Under the pieces are notes generated by a model. That model ran no database searches and had not been told where the DNA came from. It saw nothing but the letters and a program-made list of their open reading frames with translations. A DNA stretch of 51,724 nt, taken from Pseudomonadota bacterium. Lineage in GTDB: Bacteria; Pseudomonadota; Gammaproteobacteria; Steroidobacterales; Steroidobacteraceae. The DNA is taken from NCBI GenBank assembly GCA_021843755.1, contig JAKBWB010000016.1, positions 1 to 51,724 of the forward strand, read 5' to 3'. Shown here in pieces: positions 19,599-28,700 of this stretch. Each line of letters opens with the position of its first letter. Position 1 is the stretch's first letter. The position numbers and the translations under genes are program-made.

Positions 19599-19737
19599 CG
19601 TATTTCCTGGCCAGGGCTGTCCGGTATCACATCGAGGCTCGTCGGCCACAAAGCTATACCCGCAAGACGCCGGGGAGCAACCCGATGCTGCAATCGGCGG
19701 GCGCGCGGCGGCGGCCGGCGAGGGACGAACGGCAGAC

Positions 19738-19751
19738 TTGATGCGCATCAA
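19738..19751. promoter_or_regulatory. Perfect Fnr/Dnr box TTGAT-GCGC-ATCAA
   Basis: This 14-bp palindrome matches the Fnr/Anr/Dnr consensus exactly. A possible -10 element TAGCAT at 19775-19780 would put transcription near 19787, with the box centred at about -42, the standard class II activating position for fdxA. The divergent Crp/Fnr gene starts 140 bp away on the other side. Confidence 0.85.
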
Positions 19752-19818
19752 GGCGTAACGCAGCGTCCCGACATTAGCATTTTCGCCACGAGCCGCGGCA
19801 AGCTGCAAGGAGTGCGTC

Positions 19819-20142
19819 GTGACCTACGTCGTCACCGAAAACTGCATCAAGTGCAAATACACCGATTGCGTCGAAGTCTGTCCGGTGGACTGCTTTCACG
19901 CCGGACCGAACATGCTGGTGATTGATCCGGACGAGTGCATCGATTGCAGCCTGTGCGTCACGGAGTGCCCCGCGGAGGCGATATTCCCCGAGGAGGAGCT
20001 GTCGGCGGATCAGGAGCACTATGTTGAGCTCAACAAGCAACTCGCCCGCCGGTGGCCGGTGCTCGCCGCGAAGATTCCCGCACCGAATGATGCCGAACAG
20101 TGGGACGGCGTGCCGGGAAAGCTCCCCTTGCTCGAGCGCTGA
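19819..20142 (+). CDS. fdxA: 7Fe ferredoxin (3Fe-4S + 4Fe-4S)
   Basis: A 107-residue soluble electron carrier of the FdxA family. The N-terminal half contains [20 protein letters not shown] and [14 protein letters not shown], giving the cysteine pattern of one 3Fe-4S and one 4Fe-4S cluster; the acidic C-terminal extension ending KLPLLER is typical. The start is GTG with AAGGAG upstream. It lies between a Dnr-like regulator and nnrS and behind a perfect Fnr/Dnr box, suggesting induction under low oxygen or NO. Confidence 0.93.
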   Translation: MTYVVTENCIKCKYTDCVEVCPVDCFHAGPNMLVIDPDECIDCSLCVTECPAEAIFPEEELSADQEHYVELNKQLARRWPVLAAKIPAPNDAEQWDGVPGKLPLLER

Positions 20143-20424
20143 AATGCGCCGGCGCATCCCGAGGGATCGGATGGGACCTCGCATTCCGGCGGCCACCGCC
20201 GGTCCGTGTCGCGCTCGAGCGCTCTGGAGTTGCACCTGCCGGGATCCGATCAGCCCGGTGGTCATTGATATCGTGCCACGACCGGCCAACCTCGAGCGCA
20301 CGGCGCGTTCCGGCCGGCGCGGGACCATCGGGAGATCCGCGAGTGCCCGTACCCGCCGATTCGCCCCTTCAGCCCCTGTAGGCGCAGCGGGCACGGTGTT
20401 GCATCACGTACGTCAGGAGGCGCA

Positions 20425-21717
20425 GTGAGCATCGCTTGCGCACCCGCGCCGAGCGACCCACCGACGCTGCTCTCGTACGGCTTCCGGCCGTTCTTTCTGG
20501 CAGCGGCGATCTGGGCCGTCATCGCCCTGGCGATTTGGATCGCGATGCTCACCACGGGTCTGGTGCTACCGACCCGCTTCGATCCGCTCGACTGGCATAT
20601 CCACGAGATGCTCTTTGGGTTCGTGCCCGCCGCCGTCGCCGGCTTCCTGCTGACCGCCATCTCCCAGTGGACCGGCCGGCGCCCGGTGAGTGGCGGGCTG
20701 CTCGGGCTGCTCATCGGCCTGTGGCTGCTCGGTCGAATCGATGCCTTGGCCTGCGAGTTCTTGCCCGTCTGGCTGGCCATCGCGGCGGACATCGCGTTCC
20801 CGTTCGCCCTCGCCGCGATCGTTGCGCGTGAAATCATCAGCGCTCGCAACCGGCGCAACTACCGGATGATCGCGCCGGTGGTCGTGCTCGGGCTCGCCCA
20901 GCTGTTGATGGATCTCGGTGCGATCGGCGGCATCGGATGGCTCACGGGATATGGTTGGCGGTTGGGACTGGTGGTGACACTCGTCCTGATTTCCGTGGTG
21001 GGCGGGCGGATCATCCCCGCCTTCACCCGCACCTGGCTGATGAGTCGTGGGGCGGTTCGGCTGCCCCGACCAGCCGGGCTGCTCGATCGAATGTCCCTCG
21101 GCGTACTGCATGCGGCGCTGCTGGCGTGGGTGTTCTTCCCCACGACGTATGCAACCGGCGTGGCGCTGCTCGCGGCCGCAGCGCTCAATCTGTGGCGCCT
21201 GCTGCGATGGCGCGGCGCCGCGACGCGCTCCGAGACGCTGCTGCTGGTTCTGCACGTGGGATTTGCATGGTTGATACTCGGGGTCGCCGCGCTCGGTTTC
21301 GCGACGCTCGACTCGGCATTCCCCTTGGACGCCGCGATCCACTCGCTCACCGTCGGCGCCATCGGCACCATGACCCTTGCGGTGATGACTCGGGTCAGCC
21401 GCGGGCACACCGGCCGGGCGCTCGCGGCAGACGGCCCGACCCTTCTGATCTACGCGTTGATCATTCTGGCCGCCTGCGCACGGATTGCGGCGGCGCTGGC
21501 CGGCGAGGCGACAGACCTGCTGGTTCTGGCGGCGACTCTGTGGGTGGCTGCATTTGGACTGTTCGCGATACGTTACGCGCCGCTCCTGCTTCGCCCGCGT
21601 AGCGCCGGCAACTCCACGCAGGCCACCGCGGCCCCCGCACGCTTCGGTCAGACCGGGATCGCTACGTCCCGAGCGCCTGCAGACAGCTCGCAATCAGCGG
21701 CGCGCGGCGCGCACTGA
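20425..21717 (+). CDS. nnrS: NnrS family haem-copper membrane protein
   Basis: A 430-residue integral membrane protein with about 12 hydrophobic segments. The N-terminal YGFRPFFLAAAIWAV, the HIHEMLFGFVPAAVAGFLLTA and the GRIIPAFT segments are hallmarks of NnrS, a haem- and copper-containing protein that protects against nitric oxide and is controlled by Nnr/Dnr regulators. AGGAGG lies 6 bp before the GTG start. It is 283 bp downstream of fdxA and may share its transcript or have its own promoter; only a half-site TTGAT is visible in that gap. Confidence 0.9.
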   Translation: MSIACAPAPSDPPTLLSYGFRPFFLAAAIWAVIALAIWIAMLTTGLVLPTRFDPLDWHIHEMLFGFVPAAVAGFLLTAISQWTGRRPVSGGLLGLLIGLWLLGRIDALACEFLPVWLAIAADIAFPFALAAIVAREIISARNRRNYRMIAPVVVLGLAQLLMDLGAIGGIGWLTGYGWRLGLVVTLVLISVVGGRIIPAFTRTWLMSRGAVRLPRPAGLLDRMSLGVLHAALLAWVFFPTTYATGVALLAAAALNLWRLLRWRGAATRSETLLLVLHVGFAWLILGVAALGFATLDSAFPLDAAIHSLTVGAIGTMTLAVMTRVSRGHTGRALAADGPTLLIYALIILAACARIAAALAGEATDLLVLAATLWVAAFGLFAIRYAPLLLRPRSAGNSTQATAAPARFGQTGIATSRAPADSSQSAARGAH

Positions 21718-22127
21718 GCAGTTGCCGGGCCGGATGGTGGTGTCTGGCATTGATATGCGTCCGTACGCTCTCGAATCTCAACATCCGCGATACCTTGGCC
21801 GCCTTGGTCGATCGCTCGCGTCTGATGCGTCGGGCTGACGCCGGACGGCAGACTATTCGATGGACGCACGCTGGTCTATGCGCCAATACCGCCAGATATT
21901 TGGCGCACTATTTGATTCATGCGCCAACAAGCGTAGGGTAGGGGCCGAAGCTCATCGAGGAGCTGCTCACAGCGCTGTTAGATTAAGGCTGCGGCGCCCG
22001 CTCGGAATGGGTGATCGGACGCCGCCCGTGGCGACTTCCACTGTGCTGCAAGCTGAACGAGCCGCCGGATGGGACGAATTGAGCGCCCTATTCCGTGTGC
22101 CGATGGCTGGGCGGCGGCGCCTCGCCG
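21718..22127. other. Intergenic region with TGCGCCA repeats
   Basis: These 410 bp lie between the convergent nnrS and hipA1 stops. Apart from the TGCGCCA cluster at 21879-21926 I see no gene. It marks the left edge of the accessory island. Confidence 0.45.
21879..21926. repeat. Three TGCGCCA-type repeats
   Basis: TGCGCCA occurs at 21879-21885 and 21920-21926, with its complement TGGCGCA at 21901-21907. The spacing is about 20 bp, so all three lie on nearly one helix face. This looks like a multi-site operator or an integration scar; no adjacent promoter was identified. Confidence 0.4.
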
Positions 22128-23432
22128 TCAGGCGCGACCGACTCGAAGCATCGGGCGCGCCATCTCGATGAGCGTTTGCGCCTGCCCCTGGACGTAGTCG
22201 GCGATTCTGCAAACGAGAGTCCGCTCCTCACCTCGGTAGATCTCCTCCGCGGACTGTTGGGAGGCCGCATCGGCGGCTGCCTGCCCGATCCTCAGCATCT
22301 CGCGAGAGAGCAGCGCGCGCGGGATCCGGGTGCGCTCGGCGAATGCCGCCCAGTCGTACGGGCGAATGGCGTCGAGGTCGAATTCATCGCCGTAAGCCAT
22401 CGCGAGCTCATGATCGAGTCCGGCATATTGAACGACGCTGACTAGATCGTAGTGCGGCGCCAGCGACAGACCCGCGGCCCTGCAGAAGAAGGAGATGTTC
22501 TTCCCGTGCGCGTCGCAATTGCCGATGAGATATTGAAACAGCGCCCACCGCAGCAGCCCCAAGCGGACGACCGCCTTCTCCACGGCATATTCGGCGACGG
22601 AAGACAGGCGCTCGAAGCTCACTCCGTCGCGAATGTTCCGGACGTCGCGCCCGGACCCGAGGTTTCGCTCGTACTTGTATGCGACCGGAACGTTGAGAGC
22701 CTGACAGCCGTCGATGATGTGCAGGCGGCGCACGCGCTCGCCGTCGCGCACGCGATCGAACCGCTCGATCATGAGAACCGCTTCCGGCAATCGCAGCAAG
22801 GACACCGGTGCCACCGGGAGTCCGAGGCGTTTGCCGAGGCTCATGCAGTAATGTTCGTTGGCCACGAGAAGCGGCAGCCGGCTGTCCGCCGGTTCCGGCT
22901 TGAGGATATGCGTCGATGCGAACTCGCCTTCCACGAGGTACATGCGCGTGCCGTCCATGTAGACGGAGAGCTTGTCCTGGTAACCGGCGATCGACATCCG
23001 CACACGGCCATCCCAAACCGCGAACGGAACGGCGGCCCGCTCCTTTAGGCGCTCAGCGAGTTCCGGGCGTGTGATTTCGCGTCGGCTCGCCGGGCGCAAC
23101 TGCGGGGAGTCCATGAGGAACGATAGAGCGCCGGCCGTCTCCTGGCCGAGCTGCCGGATCAAGCCGTAGAGATTGTTCCTTGCCACCTGGAAAGTCGTCG
23201 CCACGATGTCGAGCGCTCGGCCTTCCGGCAGGAGATTCTCGAGAAAGCGCCGGACCGTTCCCGAAGAGGCCCCCGATCCGAGCATCGGGATGTGAGGGGA
23301 AATCGAGTAGGCCTCCTCGGCGCGTCTCCATCCCTCGTCATAGTGAACGGAAAAGCTCTCATCCAGGGACTCGTACTCGAGCGTTCCGACCTTCGCGTTG
23401 CCGTCGAAAACGTTCAACGTGTGCAGGGTCAT
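22128..23432 (-). CDS. hipA: HipA-family Ser/Thr kinase toxin (module 1)
   Basis: A 434-residue kinase toxin. In E. coli HipA phosphorylates glutamyl-tRNA synthetase and halts growth. The N-terminal subdomain (VGTLEYES..FSVHYDEGW) is followed by RMSIAGYQDKLSVYMDG (the autophosphorylation P-loop region), STHILKPEPAD, the catalytic loop GNCDAHGKNISFF and the metal-binding LAPHYDLVSV. All key residues look intact. ATG 23432 overlaps the hipB stop by 4 nt. The ORF extends further upstream, but that part overlaps hipB in another frame. Confidence 0.92.
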   Translation of the reverse strand: MTLHTLNVFDGNAKVGTLEYESLDESFSVHYDEGWRRAEEAYSISPHIPMLGSGASSGTVRRFLENLLPEGRALDIVATTFQVARNNLYGLIRQLGQETAGALSFLMDSPQLRPASRREITRPELAERLKERAAVPFAVWDGRVRMSIAGYQDKLSVYMDGTRMYLVEGEFASTHILKPEPADSRLPLLVANEHYCMSLGKRLGLPVAPVSLLRLPEAVLMIERFDRVRDGERVRRLHIIDGCQALNVPVAYKYERNLGSGRDVRNIRDGVSFERLSSVAEYAVEKAVVRLGLLRWALFQYLIGNCDAHGKNISFFCRAAGLSLAPHYDLVSVVQYAGLDHELAMAYGDEFDLDAIRPYDWAAFAERTRIPRALLSREMLRIGQAAADAASQQSAEEIYRGEERTLVCRIADYVQGQAQTLIEMARPMLRVGRA

Positions 23433-23680
23433 CGCCCCGCAACCCCTGCCTTGTCCACGATGCGCATCAGGAGTCCCAGTCCATCCAGGACCCTCAGTAC
23501 CCGGTCCGTGGCGACTCCGGACTTGCCGTTCTCGAGCCGCGAAAGCAGATCGACGGAAACACCACAAAGCGCCGCCGCGTCGTCTATCCGCAGGCCGCTG
23601 GCCTTACGCTTCTTGCGGATACGCTGACCGAGGTCCTCGAGGGAAAGAACCGTAGTTTCGGAATATCGGAAATCGAGCAT
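23429..23680 (-). CDS. hipB: HipB-type Xre antitoxin (module 1)
   Basis: An 83-residue DNA-binding antitoxin with an Xre helix-turn-helix (LGQRIRKKRKASGLRIDDAA, SVDLLSRLENGKSGVATDRV). It neutralises HipA and represses its own operon in known systems. Near-identical palindrome-like elements lie upstream and inside its first codons, candidate operators. It is translationally coupled to hipA through an ATGA overlap. Confidence 0.9.
   Translation of the reverse strand: MLDFRYSETTVLSLEDLGQRIRKKRKASGLRIDDAAALCGVSVDLLSRLENGKSGVATDRVLRVLDGLGLLMRIVDKAGVAGR
23656..23672. promoter_or_regulatory. Candidate HipB1 operator inside the hipB start region
   Basis: TTTCGGAATATCGGAAA is symmetric at 6 of 8 base pairs and matches the element at 23754-23770 (read on the minus strand) at 14 of 17 positions. 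Confidence 0.4.
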
Positions 23681-23753
23681 TAGAATTCCCCGAAAGTACG
23701 GCCTGTTTCGCTAAATCAGAAAATGCGTTTCCCGGGAGCATCTGAAGGATAGA

Positions 23754-23770
23754 TTTCTGGAATTCCGAAA
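23754..23770. promoter_or_regulatory. Candidate HipB1 operator upstream of hipB
   Basis: On the minus strand it reads TTTCGGAATTCCAGAAA. It lies about 75 bp upstream of the hipB start codon. A related half (TTTCGGGGAATTC, minus strand) is at 23683-23695, just before hipB. Confidence 0.4.
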
Positions 23771-23889
23771 TCAAGCGACAGGCGTCCGCTCGGACATCCT
23801 GGAACGACCGGCCCGATTCGCAAGCCGTGGGTTACGCAGCGGATCGGGTACGAACCGTGGCACGGAATCACACGAATGGCACCCGGTGA

Positions 23890-24130
23890 CGAGAAACCGA
23901 TGAGCGGCAACGTCGTGATCCCAAGCCCGCCGGAGACCCCAAGAATGTGGCCGGAGCCCTGCTTGCGCAGCAACGGCAGGGCTGCGCGCAGGACTCGGAC
24001 CATGCCGAAGTAGTTGGCGTCGAACAGGCCGCGGATCCGCTGTGCGCGCTGATCGGCGTTTCGCTCGTGGATTCCGGTCCCGATTGGCAGCACCGCGCGA
24101 AGCGCCTGGTGGACATCCTCATCGCAGGCG
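23890..24130 (-). pseudogene. Short-chain dehydrogenase remnant
   Basis: The minus strand encodes LFDANYFGMVRVLRAALPLL and then KQGSGHILGVSGGLGITTLP, a clear SDR central region (N-x-F-G helix, the G-S-G-x-I strand). The upstream stretch ACACDEDVHQALRAV resembles the preceding SDR segment. The Rossmann N-terminus, the NNAG motif and the Tyr-x-x-x-Lys region are missing or out of frame, so this is a degraded gene at the junction between hipBA1 and the Wadjet operon. Confidence 0.65.
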
Positions 24131-24468
24131 CACGCCCGGCAAAACACACCTGAGTCTCGAGCCGTCTCCTGACAGCGGCCCAACCGGGCCAAAGCTCGAC
24201 GCGTGAACCGCGCACTCCGAGTCGCGCGATTTGTCGAGGTGGCGTTGCCGAGGGGCGGCGGTCGCCGGGGTAATACGATCGCAGCGGCCCCCTCGCGCCA
24301 GGCGACCCGTGCGCGGCATGGGCGGGCGGTGTCGACGCTCACCGTCCAACGCCGGCAATCTCGATGTCCACGCACGTGCCGCACGGTCGGCGGGATATCC
24401 GCCGGCCGCACTGCCGGCGGCGCCGCCTTCGCCGCTCATCTGGCGTGATATCGGCAGGTTGGCGCAGA
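24131..24468. other. Intergenic region, no gene seen
   Basis: These 338 bp between the SDR remnant and the jetD stop have open frames on both strands, but none resembles a known family and none has a ribosome-binding site. It may be more decayed SDR flank. Confidence 0.4.
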
Positions 24469-25755
24469 TCAGACGGCCGCGTCTTTGCGTTGACTCACCA
24501 GGTCCGCGGCGAGCGCCTCGAAGATCGCCTCTTCGTGCACCGCGCGTCGCTCGAGTGCCATGGCCGTCTCGAGCGCGGGCGACCACGGGGTTGGACCCGG
24601 ATGCCCCTTGAACGGAATGCCCTTCGGGGCGGACAGATAGTCCGATGCGCCGAACCGCCACGGACGTGCGCCGCATTCGGCGAATACCCGGCGCGCGATG
24701 AGGAGTCCGCCAGGATCGAAATCACCATGATAGAAGAGTATCGCTCCCGCGCTGCGCAGCTGCCTGAGCAGCACCAGCGAGGGCGTCGCGAACTGGCCAT
24801 TGACGCACACGAGCGGCGCGCAGTGGGCGCCAAAGCGGGCCACCGCCAACGCAATCGTCGTCGGATTCTCGCAGACGAATACCGTCCGGCCCTGGAGCGC
24901 CCGTTCCCCGCTGAGCGGGTCGCGCAACAAATGGCGCAGCGACACGTGCACGGGCTCGCCGTGCCGGGCGGCGCCGCGCAACAGTTCCGCAAGCGGGCCG
25001 AGCCCTGCGGCGGGAATGTTCAACACCAGTGCCGGTGTGCTGAGTTCATGACACATCACGCCCACGCTGGCCCACGCGCTGCGGCGACCCTCGGCGTCAT
25101 CTTCGAGCTGGACATCACCGAGACGCGCAGCCGCGCGCACCGCCAGGGTGGCGAGCGGTCGGCCCGGATCGAGGGCGTGTGCATCCCCGAACAGCCGGGC
25201 GGCCAAGGCCGACAGCGGCTCCCCCGGGGCGGGAAGCGCATCGGCGAGCTGCGCGAGCTGACCGAGCAGGATCGACGCCGATTGCGGCGTGGCGCAAAGC
25301 CGCTTGATGGTGCCATCGCGAGTCAGCTCGTCCAGCCACTCGATGAGTCGCGGCTGGCGCATCAGCTCTCGAGCTTGCAGCCAGATGCCTTCCCATGCCG
25401 CCGCGTCGCGAGCGGCCGCGGCCTGGCGATTGACGATCGGACCGGCCAGCTCCTGCACAGCGCTCTCGAGGTCAGGGCAGATCGCGGCATCTGCGAGCAG
25501 GCGAGTCAAGGCGTCCAGGTTGACGAGGAGGGTCGATCCACGAGTGATACGCCGACCCAGCAGCTCATCGAAAGCGGCCCGTTCCTCGGCCGTCACGCCC
25601 GAGAGCGAGAGTGTTCCCGTCAGCGGGCGACCCAGCTCCAATCGGCGGCGCAACGCCGCGACCAAGCGCGAGAACTCCGCGCGACCCAGCGTTGCTCGCA
25701 GACGCACCGGATCGATGGCGCTCGCCTCTTCGCCGTCCAGCTTATCGTCGCTCAC
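24469..25755 (-). CDS. jetD: Wadjet type II JetD (TIGR02679 / DUF2399, Toprim-type nuclease)
   Basis: A 428-residue protein of the TIGR02679 family. The C-terminal half is a topoisomerase-VI-A/Toprim-like DUF2399 domain with the acidic residues expected for metal binding: Glu in VFVCENPTTIALA and the D-x-D in FYHGDFDPGGLLIARRV. In Wadjet systems JetD is the nuclease that cuts circular plasmid DNA after the JetABC motor has extruded it. It is the last gene of a four-gene minus-strand operon, 41 bp after jetC, starting at GTG. All motifs look intact. Confidence 0.9.
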   Translation of the reverse strand: MSDDKLDGEEASAIDPVRLRATLGRAEFSRLVAALRRRLELGRPLTGTLSLSGVTAEERAAFDELLGRRITRGSTLLVNLDALTRLLADAAICPDLESAVQELAGPIVNRQAAAARDAAAWEGIWLQARELMRQPRLIEWLDELTRDGTIKRLCATPQSASILLGQLAQLADALPAPGEPLSALAARLFGDAHALDPGRPLATLAVRAAARLGDVQLEDDAEGRRSAWASVGVMCHELSTPALVLNIPAAGLGPLAELLRGAARHGEPVHVSLRHLLRDPLSGERALQGRTVFVCENPTTIALAVARFGAHCAPLVCVNGQFATPSLVLLRQLRSAGAILFYHGDFDPGGLLIARRVFAECGARPWRFGASDYLSAPKGIPFKGHPGPTPWSPALETAMALERRAVHEEAIFEALAADLVSQRKDAAV

Positions 25756-25796
25756 TGCCCCCGCCCTCGCGCCTACTCAGGCACGCCGCGCCGCCC

Positions 25797-28700
25797 TCAG
25801 GCATGCGCTGCGCCGACTTGCACGTCCTGACTTGCGGCGAGCCGCTGAACCTGGCGCAGGTCCTCGCCGTTCCACACCCAAGGTGTCACGAGCACCGCAT
25901 CGATGCCGGGGCGGCTCGAGAGCTGACAGATCGCGAGTCCCGGGAGCGTCGGGTAACAGCCCCACTCGCGCTCGCTGGTCATCACGAAATCGAGATCGAA
26001 CGTCGCGAGCAGTCCCATGCACTTGGCCCGCATGTCGCTGTCAATGCCGACAAAGACTTCGTCGAGGAGTATCAGGCGCGGCGCATGCGGATCGGCACTG
26101 GCATAGTGAGCGGCGGCCGCGGCGAATTGCGGTATCGTGAGCGCGAGCGCCTTCTCGCCTCCGGAGCCCGTGCCGTAGGTGGCACGGGTGAGGCGTCGCC
26201 ATTGCCCGTCCTGGTGGCGGAGGACGGAAAAGCGGTGCCATCGCCGGTAGTCGAGCGCTGCGGCCAGCTGGTCTCGCCACGTACCAGACTCGTCCGCATT
26301 GCGCTCCGCCCGGATGCGCTCCTGCAGAAAGCGCGCAAGTCCCGCCCGCTCATCGGCGCTCCAGAGCGCATTGGCGCGCAGAAGCTGACGCCTCGCCCCT
26401 TCCAGTCCCGCCGGACCGTCGGGATCGGCCTCCCAGACAAACTTCAGTTGCATCCCGGTGCTCGTCGGGCGCGCCGTGAGCTCCCGGTTGGTATTCTCGA
26501 CCCAGCGCTCCGCATCCCGGATCAGGCGCTGCAGCTCCGCAGCCGCCTCGCCGAGGAGATGGTTCTCGATCACCTCCCGCTCTCGCTCATCGAGCAGGCG
26601 CTGGCGCAATGCCAGGTCATCGGCGAGCACGGCGTCGAGCTCGGACATCGTGCACAGCCTCCCCTGGAACGGGCAGCGCACGAGGACCAGTCCCTCGTCG
26701 ATGGGGGAGGTGTCCGGATGGTAGCCCTGCGGGATCAACTCATCACGCAGCGTGTCGACGTGCCGGAACACATCCTGCTGCAGCCGCTGCCACGCCTCAT
26801 CGGCCTCGGGGCTATCCTGCAATCGCTCGTTCAGCGCGCGCGCCAGCTCGACCGCGAAACTCGCCGACCATCCCGTCTCGGGCGGAGGCGCGAATGCAGA
26901 GGCCGGATCGGCTTCGCCCAGCACGCCGTGCACAGCGAGCGTCTGCAGATGGGCGATCGCGGTCTGCCTCTGCGTCTCGCGCTCCTGCCGCTCCGCCAGG
27001 AACCTCTCGACGTTGCTCTGGGCCGCTGCCGCGGCAGCGAGGGCGGCGCGCTCCGCCCGGTCTTCGCGCTCTCGTGCTTCGATGAGGGTCTCCTTGTGCC
27101 GTCTCTCGCGGGCCAGGCGCTCGAGAATCTCCGCCTCGCTCACCCCGAGCGAACTCGACAGCGCCGTGACCCGGCCGAGCGCTTCCTCATGCACTCGCAG
27201 AGCCTCCGCGTGGCGCTCCGCCCGGCGGTGAAGGGCGATCCGCGCCTGCTCGAGACGCTGCCGAGCCTCGCTCAGAGTCCGCCAGGCGAGCTGCCATCCG
27301 CGCACCGTCGGGCCGAGGGCTGCCAGCGCCTCGCCGTACGCGGCAGTCGCCGCGGAGAGTTCCTCGAGCCGCTCGACCCAGGCGGACAGGCCGAGATCCG
27401 CCGCATCACGATCGCGGGCGGCTTGCAGGGCCTCACGCCGGCTGTTGGCCTGGGCCTCCAGAGCGCTCGCCGCCTCGCGCATCTCGCCAGCGCGCTGGAC
27501 CGCGGTGATGGCCGCATCGATCGCCGCGCCGGCAGCGCGCAACGGCTCGTGGTCCGGTAAACGTCTGCGTTCCTCCTGAGCCGCCAGTTGAGCTGCTTTC
27601 GCCGCCCCCAGTTGCTCCGCGCTCAGTCGTCGCAGCTCGAGAAGCTCATCGCAACGCTGCGCGAGCTCGGCGAGGCGCCGCAGCCGTGCCGCCTCGCGCG
27701 CCCGCCCGCCGATGAACTCGGCCTCGCTCTTGCGAGCATGACCCTGCAATGGGCCCAGTCGCCAGCCGCCCGAGGGCGTCACCCAATGAGTACCGGATTC
27801 GGGCTCGCCCCCAATCGCCTCGAGGATCCGCTCGATCAGCGCGGGGGCAACACCCGTCGCCGCGGCCTGCTGCGCATCCACCGCAGGCGCGAGCCAACGC
27901 GCCAGCGTCCTCTCGGGCGGCAGCGGCGCTGAACTCGAGCCGCTCACGAGGAAGGCGTCCTCGGTCGCAGGATCGATCAGCGTCCCATCGGGCAGGACCC
28001 ACGCATCCAGCAGACCGCTCGCATCAAGGGCCGCTTCGAGCCCCGCGCGCAGGTCCGCGGGCACGTCCGGGCGGAAATCGCAGGTTCGCCAAAGCGGCAG
28101 CCCGCTCCTTCCCTCGCGCGTTGCTTTGCGCCACTGCGGTGGGGGCGGCAAGCGCTGAGCGCCGCGCCGCAGCTCACTCTGCTCGGCTTCGATCTCCTGC
28201 AACTCCAGCGCGAGCTCGCGGTCACGCTGCTCTGCGGTCGCGCGTTCGGCAGCGAGCCGAGCCTGCGCGTTCCGAAGCGCCTCGTCCGCGCCTTGCTGCA
28301 GGGGACTGTCGCCGGTGCGCTGCTCGGTCCACGCAGCGAAGCTGTCCACGAGCTCTTCCGCCGGGGCGCAGCGCAGGACGGCGAGTTCGCGTTGCCACTG
28401 CGAGTAGGCTGTCAGCAACTCTTCAGCCGCGGCCGCAAACTTCCGCCGTGTGAGCGCCTCGTCCTCGAGCGTGCGACTTTCCGCAGCTTCGGCCTGCCGC
28501 AGGTTGCCGAGCGCCGATTGATGCTCGCGTGCGGCCTTCTCGAGTTCCCGATTGCGGTTGTGCAACACCTCGAGCCCCCGGCGGCGCCTCTCGAGAACGA
28601 CGTGCCACTGCTTGGCGGCCGCCTGCAACGACGGCTCCGAAGGAGGGGTCTCGGACCCCTCCGCGGGGAAAATCGTTTCCTGCGCCACCTGCAGGTCCGC

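Noticed and set aside
20144-20157. Palindrome ATGCGCCGGCGCAT just after fdxA as a terminator or operator.
   Set aside because: It has no loop or T-tract, and short GC palindromes are common at this base composition.
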